A stretch of DNA of 15,871 bases from JBARRS01 sp049644345 (GTDB lineage: Bacteria; Actinomycetota; Thermoleophilia; Gaiellales; Gaiellaceae), in assembly GCA_049644345.1 (NCBI GenBank), contig JBARRS010000005.1, positions 1 through 15,871 of the forward strand, read 5' to 3'. Under the pieces are notes generated by a model. The model was given only the letters and a program-made list of their open reading frames with translations, was not told the origin of the DNA and made no database searches. Of the stretch, positions 6,043 through 13,059 are shown in pieces. Within the stretch, counting starts at the first letter, position 1. Each line of letters opens with the position of its first letter. The position numbers and the translations under genes are program-made.

Positions 6043-7055
6043 TTGCCCCACTCGAAGCCGACAGGTGCGGGGGCGGGCTGGAGCGGGCTCTCGGCCAGGC
6101 CTGTGGCGGGCTCGGGGGCGTTGTAGCCGCCCGGCGCGACGTCGTTGGGGGCATCCGGATGGAAGAGCGAGGCGAGGTACTGGATCTGCCCGCGTCCGGG
6201 GCCGAGCTCGAACTGGCCGCCGCCGTAGAGAGCGATGCCGTGCTCGTCGCAGTGGTCGTAGAAGCGAAAGAGCTCGCGGATCGAGCCGAACCGCGAAGGC
6301 TTGCAGTTCAGGCACCGCGGTGGGAAGGGCAGCGCCTCGACGTCCTCGACCGAGTGGATGATCGCGTCCCAGGTGATCCGATCGCGGTGCGGCTCGAGCA
6401 CGCGGTCGGCCTCGGGTGTCAGATCGGGATCCTCGATCCAGACGCCGGGCAGGCCGTCGGCAACGCGTTCGTAGAGCGCCGGATCGGCCGGATCGCCGAA
6501 GCCCTCGTAGGCGCCCTTCAGGTCGACCGTGTCGACGACGTCGAGCGTGGCGAGCTCGGCGACCAGCCCGTCGCTCCAGGCAGGCGACGAGTCGAGCTTG
6601 AAGCGAAGCCCGGGATAGAGCTCGAGCAACCGCTCGAGACGGTCAAGAGAGGGCGGGTCTCCCAGGCCCATCGAGACGACGAAGGTGACCGGACGAAGCT
6701 CGTGGCCGAGCTGCTCGGCGAGCGGGCTGCCGGCCTGCCGGAGCGCGAGGTCGAGCGCTGCGCTCTCGAATGCCCAGCGCCGATAGACGGCAAGCCCGTC
6801 GAGAAGCGCCGAGAGGCCGCCGAGCGAGTGCCGGCCCGAAAGGGGAAGGGCGGGCCCGGCCTCCTGGAACGCTCGTTGCTCCTCCGCGTCATAGGTGACG
6901 TCCTCGCCCAGGCCCTCTTCCCCGCCGCCGCGAAGCCGCACGACGGTCGTCACGCGCGTCCAGTCCCGGCGCACATCCAGCTCTCGGGACTCGAGCGCGT
7001 ACGACTCGATCTCGACCGGAAGGTCCGAGACGCGCTTCCATAGACTCTCCGCCAT
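6033..7055 (-). CDS. Enolase-superfamily protein (OSBS/muconate-cycloisomerase-like) with altered first catalytic motif (340 aa)
   Basis: Seen, numbered from the ATG at 7055: an N-terminal capping domain (1-120) and a barrel domain with candidate metal ligands Asp178 (TVDLKG), Glu208 (VWIEDPD) and Asp230 (ITWDAIIHS), plus Lys252 in CKPSRFGS. The spacing of these residues matches o-succinylbenzoate synthase. The first motif, normally K-x-K with the second Lys acting as base, reads FKLD (Lys153-x-Asp155). So the fold and metal site are kept but half-reaction chemistry may differ, and the substrate is unknown; a menC role is not supported. Residues 310-340 form a Pro-rich tail. The gene is divergent from an acyl-CoA dehydrogenase with overlapping ATGs, and AAGG about 11 nt before the start is only a weak ribosome binding site. 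A longer frame to 7211 is antisense of that neighbour and was not used. Confidence 0.78.
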   Translation of the reverse strand: MAESLWKRVSDLPVEIESYALESRELDVRRDWTRVTTVVRLRGGGEEGLGEDVTYDAEEQRAFQEAGPALPLSGRHSLGGLSALLDGLAVYRRWAFESAALDLALRQAGSPLAEQLGHELRPVTFVVSMGLGDPPSLDRLERLLELYPGLRFKLDSSPAWSDGLVAELATLDVVDTVDLKGAYEGFGDPADPALYERVADGLPGVWIEDPDLTPEADRVLEPHRDRITWDAIIHSVEDVEALPFPPRCLNCKPSRFGSIRELFRFYDHCDEHGIALYGGGQFELGPGRGQIQYLASLFHPDAPNDVAPGGYNAPEPATGLAESPLQPAPAPVGFEWGNVT

Positions 7056-8274
7056 GGAATTCGACCTTACCGACGAACAGCGGCTGACCCAGGAGACCGT
7101 CCGCAGGTTCGTGGACGAGCGGATCCTCCCGAACGCGATCGAGAACGACATCAAGCACCACCTCGACCTCGGCGTGATCGAAGGGATGGCCGACCTCGGC
7201 CTGCTCGGCATGGTGATTCCCGAGGAGTACGGCGGCGCCGGGCTGGACTTCGTCTCCGAGGCGCTTGCCTGCGAGGAGATCGAGCGCGGCGAGGCGGCGT
7301 TCCGGACGCTGATCTCCGTTCACGTGGGGCTGAACTCGCTCGCGCTGCTCCGCTACGGGAGCGAGGAGCAGAAGCAGCGCTGGCTCGTGCCTCAGGCCCG
7401 CGGCGAGAAAATCGGCTGCTTCGGCCTGACCGAGCCCGCGGCCGGCTCAGACGTGGCCGGGATGAAGACAACGGCGCGCCGTGAGGGCGGCGCCTACGTC
7501 CTCAACGGCCAGAAGAACTGGATCTCATACGCTCGCGTCGCTGACCACGCGCTCGTCTTCGCGAAGACCGACCCGGCGGCCGGGAACAAGGGGATCTCGG
7601 CCTTCGTGGTCGAGAAGGGAACGAAGGGGCTCAGCGCCGCGGAGACGGAGCACAAGCTCGGGGTCTGGGCCGGCTCGACCGGCGAGCTGTTCTTCGAGAC
7701 CCTCCAGGTGCCGGCCGAGAACCTGATCGGCGAGGAGGGCCAGGGATTCGAGATCGCCATGTACGGGCTCGACATGGGCCGCTTTACCGTCGCCGCCGGT
7801 GCCTGCGGCGTCATCCGCGCCTGTCTCGAGCGGTCGGTCGAGTACGCACGCGAGCGGGAGACGTTCGGCGAGCCGATCGGCAAGTACCAGTTCGTCCAGG
7901 ACATGATCGCCGAGATGGTGCTCGGCTACGAGACGTCCAAGCTGCTCGTCATGCAGGCCGCGTGGATGAAGAACGAAGGGCTCAGGAACACCCGCGAGAC
8001 CTCGCTGGCGAAATGGCACGCGACGGAGTCGGCGTTCCGCGCCGCCCATCTCGCAATCCAGGTCCACGGCGCCTATGGCTACTCCGCCGAGTACGGGATC
8101 GAGCGCTACTTCCGCAATGCGCGCGCCCCGATCATCTACGAGGGCACGACGCAGATCCACAAGCTGATGCAGGCCGAGCACGCGCTCGGCTACCGGGCAC
8201 TCAACGGCCGCGACGGCGCAGTCTCGCCGGTCGCCTCGTGGGCACCGGTGCTCGCGCAGCGCTCGCTTGCATGA
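7054..8274 (+). CDS. Acyl-CoA dehydrogenase (406 aa)
   Basis: An FAD flavoprotein that oxidises an acyl-CoA to the trans-2-enoyl-CoA and passes electrons to electron transfer flavoprotein. Seen: N-terminal helical domain from MEFDLTDEQRLTQETVRRFV, the family signature CFGLTEPAAGSDVAGMKTTA (122-141), FAD-binding NGQKNWIS (151-158), RETFGEPIGKYQFVQDMIAE (268-287), VHGAYGYSAEYGIERYFRNA (337-356) and the active-site Glu363 in IIYEGTTQIHK. Length is typical and all motifs are intact. A short C-terminal extension (385-406) follows the fold. The chosen ATG gives the standard family N-terminus. No Shine-Dalgarno is visible before it, and the upstream sequence is the enolase-family gene on the other strand, so the mRNA may be leaderless. 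Chain-length class cannot be fixed; the YEGTTQIHK position fits short-chain, glutaryl-like and medium-chain groups. Confidence 0.95.
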   Translation: MEFDLTDEQRLTQETVRRFVDERILPNAIENDIKHHLDLGVIEGMADLGLLGMVIPEEYGGAGLDFVSEALACEEIERGEAAFRTLISVHVGLNSLALLRYGSEEQKQRWLVPQARGEKIGCFGLTEPAAGSDVAGMKTTARREGGAYVLNGQKNWISYARVADHALVFAKTDPAAGNKGISAFVVEKGTKGLSAAETEHKLGVWAGSTGELFFETLQVPAENLIGEEGQGFEIAMYGLDMGRFTVAAGACGVIRACLERSVEYARERETFGEPIGKYQFVQDMIAEMVLGYETSKLLVMQAAWMKNEGLRNTRETSLAKWHATESAFRAAHLAIQVHGAYGYSAEYGIERYFRNARAPIIYEGTTQIHKLMQAEHALGYRALNGRDGAVSPVASWAPVLAQRSLA

Positions 8275-8285
8275 CGCTACGCCGT

Positions 8286-8300
8286 GGCGGATGATCCGCC
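8286..8300. repeat. Inverted repeat GGCGGAT-G-ATCCGCC between acyl-CoA dehydrogenase and the next gene
   Basis: A perfect 7-bp inverted repeat around one base lies in the 51-nt gap, 26 nt before the ATG at 8326. As DNA it resembles an operator. As RNA it would fold as a 5-bp GC stem with a 5-nt loop just upstream of a strong ribosome binding site. There is no T-run, so it is not a standard terminator. Confidence 0.4.
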
Positions 8301-8325
8301 GCAGCGACGATGGGAGGAGGGCCGC

Positions 8326-8676
8326 ATGCCCCACAACTACATCGTGATCGGGACGAACCCCAAAGACCCGGCGACCGTCAAGCAGGACGTGACGGAGGCC
8401 GCCCGCGCGAACGGCGGAAACGATCAGAACACGTTTTACGTCGACCTCGCCAACAACAGGGTGTATGCGTTCTGCGGCTTCGATCAGGAGGCGAAGGCCA
8501 AGACCGCCGTGAGCGCGATGGTGAAGGCGCTGACCAAGAAGGCGTACAACGTGCGTGAGAGCGGAGTCGTCGCCACCGCCACCGAGCTGGGACTTCGCCT
8601 CAAGCCGGGCGCTTCGCGGCGGAAGCGGCCAGCGCGTCCGCGTCGCGGAGGTGCAACTCGGCGCCGACGCCGGTGA
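8326..8676 (+). CDS. Small protein of unknown function with Arg-rich C-terminal tail (116 aa)
   Basis: I do not recognise the family. ATG 8326 has an excellent Shine-Dalgarno (GGGAGGAGGG, 4 nt before the ATG), better than the in-frame GTG at 8284. The compact part, residues 1-91, reads as a mixed alpha/beta domain: MPHNYIVIGTNPKDPATVKQ, then FYVDLANNRVYAFCGF, then a Lys/Ala-rich helix and YNVRESGVVATATELGL. No signal peptide or membrane helix is present. From residue 92 the frame overlaps the antisense of the cyclase gene and turns into SRRKRPARPRRGGATRRRRR, so the tail is probably a stop-loss extension rather than a conserved domain, though a nucleic-acid-binding tail cannot be excluded. It follows the acyl-CoA dehydrogenase by 51 nt and may be co-transcribed. 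Existence of the gene is well supported by its start and codon pattern. Confidence 0.72.
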   Translation: MPHNYIVIGTNPKDPATVKQDVTEAARANGGNDQNTFYVDLANNRVYAFCGFDQEAKAKTAVSAMVKALTKKAYNVRESGVVATATELGLRLKPGASRRKRPARPRRGGATRRRRR

Positions 8677-11600
8677 GAAACTCGCGCGCACGCTCGAGCT
8701 GATTCTCGGCCTGGCGCTTCTGGCCGGCTGCGAACAGCTGCTCGGCCGCTTGCAGACGCGCGAGGGCTTCGTCCGGCCTCGAGCCGGTCTCCGCGTACAG
8801 CTGCGCGGCGCGCTCGAACAGGCCGGCTGAGACCGCCTCGGCCGCGTCGAGCCAGCGGGTCCGCGCCGGAGCCTTCGCGGCTGCAGAGACCAACGCGTCC
8901 CCTCGTCCCACCGCCGCCAGCGCGAACCCGAGGTCCGAGATCCAGAACGACGGCGTCGTGTGTCCCGTACCGGCCCAGCGCTCGAGCAGCTCCTCCGCGA
9001 GGGCGACCCCTTCGTCGAGACGCTCGGCGGCGACGTGAGCGCGCGCAGCGACCGCCAGGGCCGGAAACAGCGTCTGCGGATCGCTCGGCCCGCGCGCAAA
9101 CCGGAGCGCGCGCTCAGCGTCGTCGACCGCTTCCTCCAGCTCGCCGCGAGCCGCACGGATCCACGAGCGGACGAGCCAGGCGTCGAGCTCGTCCCGATGC
9201 GGCGAGCCGCGCTCGCCCACTTTGACCACCTTCTCCGCAGTGGCGAGTGCCTCGTCCCAGTCGCCGCGCCAGTAGAGCTCGTAGATGCGTTCCGCCGCGG
9301 CCCAGCGCGCGCCGGCAGCGTCCCCGAACCGCTCGGCCGACTTCCGCCCCTGCGCGTACAACTCGAACGCGCGCTCGAGGTTTCCCAGGTGAGCGTGGAC
9401 GCTGCCGAGATTGAGGCGGGCGCGAACGCTTTCGGGCGACCTGATCCTGACCGCGATCTCGACGCTGCGTTCGAGATCGGGGATCCCGCCGAGATCGCCG
9501 AGTGCGACCCTTGCGACGCCGATACTTCCAAGGGCGTGTGCGCGCAGCTCCTCGAGGCCGAGCGCCTCGGCCATCTGGAGGGCCTCGAAGCCAATCCGGA
9601 TCGAGTCCTCGTACCGGCCGTCGGCCATCGAGAAGCGGGCCAGGGCGCTGAGGACATAGGCCTTGGCGCGGGAGGGCTCCGCCTCCGAAAGCAGGGCGGC
9701 GGCGGCTTCGAAGCGTTCGAATCCGTCCGCCCGCCGACCCTGCATCCATAGGTCCTCTCCGAGCAGCACTTCGACCTCCGCGGCAGGCTCGCGATCACCT
9801 TGCGCGACGAGCTCCCCCCGCGCCTCCAGGAGCACGTCGACGGATCCCTCGGCGCGGAACCGAGCCTTGCCGCAGCCGAAGAGAAGCCGCGGCCGCTCCG
9901 GGTCGTTTTCCGGCCAGAGCTCGAGCGCGCCGCCGTAGAAGTGCGCCGCGGCCGGGAAGGCGCTCAGCCTCAGGGCGCGGTCGCCTGCAGCCCGGAGCGC
10001 AAGCCGCGTCCGCTCCCGGAGCTCCCCGGTCTCCAGGCCGGCCGCGTCTGCGAGCTCGAAGGCACGTTGGTAATGGTGCGCAATCAGCTCGGCAAGGTCC
10101 TCGCGGCTGCTTGCAAGGGCTTCCAGCCAGCCTGCGGAGCTCTCGTGCTTCGCCGCGCGTGCCGCTCGTGGAACCTGACCGTACGCGACGTCGCGAACGA
10201 GGACGTGGTGGAACGAGTACTGCGTCTCCCCCGCTACGGTCGAGCTCGGCTCACGGCGGAGGAACTCCTTCCGCTCCAGCGCCTCGAGGCGTCCGCCGAC
10301 CTCATAACGCGGGAGGCCGGTCAGAGCCGCCAGGGCGCCCACCCAGCAGGCACGGCCGACCACCGCCGCGGCCTGGACGAGGTCCTTCTCCTCGGAGGGC
10401 AGCGTGTCGAGCCTCGCCGCGATCACCGCCTGCACCGACTCCGGCAGCGGCAGCTCAGCCGGGCTTCTGCTCAGCAGGCCGCGGTCGACGAGCATCCGCG
10501 CGTACTCCTGCGCGTAGAGCGGGTTCCCCTCGACTCGGCCGACCACTGCGGCCTCGACGTGCTCCGGTAGCGCCGGGCGGCCGAGCGACGCCGCGACGAG
10601 CTCGACGGTTTCGCGCTCGTCGAGCGGCGCGAGCGAGATCGTCGCGGCGCCCGCGTAGGCGCGTCCCCACCCCGGGTGGCGCTCGAGCAGCTCGGGCCGC
10701 GCGGTGCAGAGAACGAGCAGCGGCTCGCTCGCCCAGGCGACGAGGTGGTCGACGAACTCGAGCAGCCCCTCGTCGGCCCAGTGCAGATCCTCGAAGACCA
10801 GGGCGAGCGGCTGCTCGGCCGCGATCGTCTCGAGCAGTCGCCTCCAGGCGGCGAACGCCTCCTCGCGGCCGCCCGGCGCTTCGCCTGGAAGCCCGACGAG
10901 ACCTCGCAGATGCGACTCGATCCAATCTGCCTCGTCGGCGGGCAGCGCCGCGCGGAGCTTCCGCTCGGTCGCCTCGGGCTCGTCCGTCCTCAGGATTCCG
11001 GCGTGCGTCTTGACGATCTCCGCCAGAGCCCAGAAGGACGTGTCCTCACCGTACGGAAGCGAGCGGCCCTGGAGCCAGGTCGTCTCACCCTCCGTCTCCG
11101 CGCGGAGTTCGCGGACGAGGCGACTCTTGCCGATCCCCGGCACGCCGACGATCGTCACGAGCTGCGGGCGAGCGTCGGCTCGCGCTCGCCCCAGCGCGAC
11201 GCGCAGCTGTTCGAGCTCGGATCGGCGCCCGACGAGCGGCGGCACCCGCGAACGCTCGGGCGCCCGAATACCCTCGACGGGCCAGACATCGAGCAGGTCC
11301 GCCTTCCCCTTCGCATAGGCCTGGCCTCCGGGCCCGTACTCGACGGCGTCGCGTGTCGCCCGGTAGGTCGTCTCGTCGACCACGATCCCGCCCGGCGCGG
11401 CTGCCTCCGCGATCCGGAACCCGGTGTTGAGGACGTCTCCCGCAGCCATACCCTCCCCCTCGCCCGCGCGCGCCTCGAGGTCGATCAAGGCCTCGCCCGT
11501 GGCGATCCCGGTCCGCACGTGCAGGTCGAGCCCACGCTCCTGGTTCAGCCGCTCGATCGCGTCGCGGATCGAAAGCGCCGCTCGGACTGCTCGCTCGGCA

Positions 11601-11830
11601 TCGTCCTCGTGCGCGACGGGCGCTCCGAAGAGGGCCATGACCGCGTCCCCGATGAACTTCTCGACCGTGCCGCCGAACCGCTCGAGCTCCTCGCGCATGA
11701 GGCGGTAGAGCGGGATCAGCGTCGCGCGGACATCCTCCGGGTCACGCCTGTCGGCGAGCGCGGTCGATGCGACGAGGTCGGAGAAGAGGACGGAGACGAC
11801 CTTCCGCTCCTCTGCAGCGGGCGGCGCCAT
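8600..11830 (-). CDS. Adenylate cyclase fused to AAA ATPase and TPR-like repeats (1076 aa)
   Basis: A large cytosolic signalling protein. Residues 10-185 form a class III nucleotide cyclase domain: metal Asp18 (LFSDLVAST) and Asp62 (EKFIGDAVMALFG), adenine-selecting Lys58 and Asp132, and transition-state residues Asn135 and Arg139 (GDVLNTGFR) all appear present, so cAMP synthesis is plausible. Residues 199-600 are a STAND/LuxR-type ATPase with Walker A GVPGIGKS (229-236), Walker B LALVFEDLHWAD (342-353), EGNPLYAQEY and the later SFHHVLVRDVAYGQVP. The rest, to 1076, is Ala/Glu-rich alpha-helical TPR-like repeats, a usual ligand or protein sensing platform. Known: such fusions couple ATP-dependent sensing to cyclase output; activators are mostly unknown. 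It closes the DUF4242-cupin-cupin operon, 31 nt after the last cupin, and overlaps a convergent gene by 77 nt. Start ATG 11830 lacks a close Shine-Dalgarno. Confidence 0.92.
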   Translation of the reverse strand: MAPPAAEERKVVSVLFSDLVASTALADRRDPEDVRATLIPLYRLMREELERFGGTVEKFIGDAVMALFGAPVAHEDDAERAVRAALSIRDAIERLNQERGLDLHVRTGIATGEALIDLEARAGEGEGMAAGDVLNTGFRIAEAAAPGGIVVDETTYRATRDAVEYGPGGQAYAKGKADLLDVWPVEGIRAPERSRVPPLVGRRSELEQLRVALGRARADARPQLVTIVGVPGIGKSRLVRELRAETEGETTWLQGRSLPYGEDTSFWALAEIVKTHAGILRTDEPEATERKLRAALPADEADWIESHLRGLVGLPGEAPGGREEAFAAWRRLLETIAAEQPLALVFEDLHWADEGLLEFVDHLVAWASEPLLVLCTARPELLERHPGWGRAYAGAATISLAPLDERETVELVAASLGRPALPEHVEAAVVGRVEGNPLYAQEYARMLVDRGLLSRSPAELPLPESVQAVIAARLDTLPSEEKDLVQAAAVVGRACWVGALAALTGLPRYEVGGRLEALERKEFLRREPSSTVAGETQYSFHHVLVRDVAYGQVPRAARAAKHESSAGWLEALASSREDLAELIAHHYQRAFELADAAGLETGELRERTRLALRAAGDRALRLSAFPAAAHFYGGALELWPENDPERPRLLFGCGKARFRAEGSVDVLLEARGELVAQGDREPAAEVEVLLGEDLWMQGRRADGFERFEAAAALLSEAEPSRAKAYVLSALARFSMADGRYEDSIRIGFEALQMAEALGLEELRAHALGSIGVARVALGDLGGIPDLERSVEIAVRIRSPESVRARLNLGSVHAHLGNLERAFELYAQGRKSAERFGDAAGARWAAAERIYELYWRGDWDEALATAEKVVKVGERGSPHRDELDAWLVRSWIRAARGELEEAVDDAERALRFARGPSDPQTLFPALAVAARAHVAAERLDEGVALAEELLERWAGTGHTTPSFWISDLGFALAAVGRGDALVSAAAKAPARTRWLDAAEAVSAGLFERAAQLYAETGSRPDEALARLQAAEQLFAAGQKRQAENQLERAREFLTGVGAELHLRDADALAASAAKRPA

Positions 11831-11861
11831 AGCGCCAGCATAGGCCGTTTGCGGCGGGTTT

Positions 11862-12317
11862 CTACTCCTCGCCCTCGAAGTAGTCGACTTCGGCGGAGCG
11901 TGGAGCGAGGAAGCGAAGGTCCGGTGCGAATGCGCCGATCTTGTCGCTGTCGGGGTAGACGCACACCTCGACGTCGGAGCTCGCCGAGAGCATCAGCACC
12001 CGGACCGGCTGCTCCGTGTCGTTGCGCACGAGGTGAGCTCCTTCCGGCCCGCGCTTGAACAGGACGCAGTCGCCTGTGGAGAGCCGCCGTTCGCCCTCCG
12101 GCGTCCGCAGCGTTGCCTCGCCGCGCAGGACGATCAGCATCTCCTCTTCTTCGAAATGGAAGTGGTACGGACAGATCGCGTTCCCGCGCTCGAGCTCGTA
12201 CACCGTCCCACCGAGACGCTCTGCCCCCAGCCGCCGCCCCACCCGCACCCATTTCGCCTTCCAACCGGGCGGGTCATCCTGCCTGGCGTCGTCCCAGTCC
12301 TCGCCGTAGAGGTTCAC
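11862..12317 (-). CDS. Cupin-domain protein, copy 1 (151 aa)
   Basis: A single-domain cupin, probably metal-binding and small-molecule binding. Seen: cupin motif 1 as PYHFHFEEEEMLIVLRGE, with His52, His54 and Glu58 or Glu59 as candidate ligands, and motif 2 as STGDCVLFKRGPEGAHLVRN, with His95. A conserved-looking C-terminal part SDVEVCVYPDSDKIG and PRSAEVDYFEG follows. It is about two-thirds identical to the next gene (about 89 of 134 aligned positions by eye), so the two are tandem duplicates. The GTG start overlaps the stop of copy 2 as GTGA, showing translational coupling. Known relatives are annotated as cupin proteins without a fixed role, including sugar isomerases, dioxygenases and ligand sensors. 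Given that it sits directly before a cyclase with an AAA-TPR sensor, a ligand- or metal-sensing role is a reasonable guess. Confidence 0.88.
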   Translation of the reverse strand: MNLYGEDWDDARQDDPPGWKAKWVRVGRRLGAERLGGTVYELERGNAICPYHFHFEEEEMLIVLRGEATLRTPEGERRLSTGDCVLFKRGPEGAHLVRNDTEQPVRVLMLSASSDVEVCVYPDSDKIGAFAPDLRFLAPRSAEVDYFEGEE

Positions 12318-12766
12318 GTCAGTTCGCCGTGGTAGTAGTCGACCTCGGCGGAGCGTGGAACGACCACGCGCAGCCCCTTGGTCGCCACCCCGACCTTGTC
12401 GCTATCCGGGTAGACGGCCACCTCGAGATCCGAGCTGGTCGAGAGCATCAGCACGCGCACCGGGTCGTCGGTGTCGTTCCGAACGAGGTGGGCGCCGTCG
12501 GGACCGCGCTTGAACACGACGCAGTCGCCGGGCTCGAGCGCGCGCTCACCATCTGGCGTTCGTAGGGTCGGCTGCCCCCGGAGGACGACAAGCCACTCCT
12601 CCAGGACGTAGTGGTAGTGGTAGGGGAACGTCTTCTGGCCCGGGTCGAGCTCGTACACGGTCGCACCGAGCTTCTCCGCCCCGAGCCGGTCGCCGAGGCG
12701 CAGCGCCTTCCAGCGCCAGCCGTCGCGCTCGTTCGTCCGGTCCCAGTTCTCTTCGAAGAGGTTCAG
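12314..12766 (-). CDS. Cupin-domain protein, copy 2, with apparent CTG start (150 aa)
   Basis: Paralogue of the downstream cupin. Seen: cupin motif 1 as PYHYHYVLEEWLVVLRGQ, with His50, His52 and an acidic pair at 56-57, and motif 2 as EPGDCVVFKRGPDGAHLVRN, with His93. The C-terminal SDLEVAVYPDSDKVG and PRSAEVDYYHGE match copy 1. Start: the frame stays open far upstream, but that part is antisense-like noise. Aligned with copy 1 (GTG-AAC-CTC), this gene begins CTG-AAC-CTC at 12766, and CTG overlaps the DUF4242 stop as CTGA. No ATG, GTG or TTG lies nearby in frame; the first GTG downstream is at the ATVYEL segment and would cut off 36 residues including a conserved strand. A rare CTG start, driven by coupling to the upstream gene, is therefore the best reading. 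It ends in a GTGA overlap with copy 1. Confidence 0.82.
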   Translation of the reverse strand: MNLFEENWDRTNERDGWRWKALRLGDRLGAEKLGATVYELDPGQKTFPYHYHYVLEEWLVVLRGQPTLRTPDGERALEPGDCVVFKRGPDGAHLVRNDTDDPVRVLMLSTSSDLEVAVYPDSDKVGVATKGLRVVVPRSAEVDYYHGELT

Positions 12767-13059
12767 ACCGACGCGGGCTCCGGGTCGGGCCGGACGAGGA
12801 CCGTGTCGACGACCTCGACGATCTCGTCCGCGGGCAGGTCGGCGCGGCTCGCGTGCTCGCGGATCGCCTCCGGGCTCGTGGCCTGGTAGACGCAGACGGT
12901 GGCGAGGCCGCCGTCGCTCTCGGGGAACACGTAGCTGCGGATCCAGCGGATGTCGTCTGCCATCTCCTCGTCGCCGATCTGCGTCGACCGCGCTGCCGCC
13001 TCCTGGAGCTCCTCCGGCGACCGCCATCCCTTCCGGCGCATGATCAGATACGTCTTCAT
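12763..13059 (-). CDS. DUF4242-family protein, SCO4226-like putative nickel-binding (98 aa)
   Basis: Seen: MKTYLIMRRKGWRSPEELQE, then an Ala-rich helix, DIRWIRSYVFPESDGGLATV, CVYQATSPEAIREHASRADL and PADEIVEVV. This is the ferredoxin-like alpha/beta-barrel layout of DUF4242 proteins, with an acidic Ala/Val-rich tail (DTVLVRPDPEPASV). Known: SCO4226 of Streptomyces, which belongs to this group, binds nickel; the function is otherwise undefined. GGAGGA, 8 nt before the ATG, is the best ribosome binding site of this operon, so translation probably initiates here and the following cupins ride on it through 4-nt overlaps. It is the first gene of DUF4242-cupin-cupin-cyclase. Its ATG shares CATG with the start of a gene on the opposite strand. 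The family call is sound; the metal binding is inference. Confidence 0.85.
   Translation of the reverse strand: MKTYLIMRRKGWRSPEELQEAAARSTQIGDEEMADDIRWIRSYVFPESDGGLATVCVYQATSPEAIREHASRADLPADEIVEVVDTVLVRPDPEPASV

Noticed and set aside
6033..7055. Naming the enolase-family gene menC
   Set aside because: The K-x-K motif is not intact and there are no menaquinone genes beside it.
7525..9798. 757-codon leftward open frame across the acyl-CoA dehydrogenase and cyclase
   Set aside because: It combines antisense of one strong gene with an alternative frame of another; Ser/Arg-rich and motif-free.
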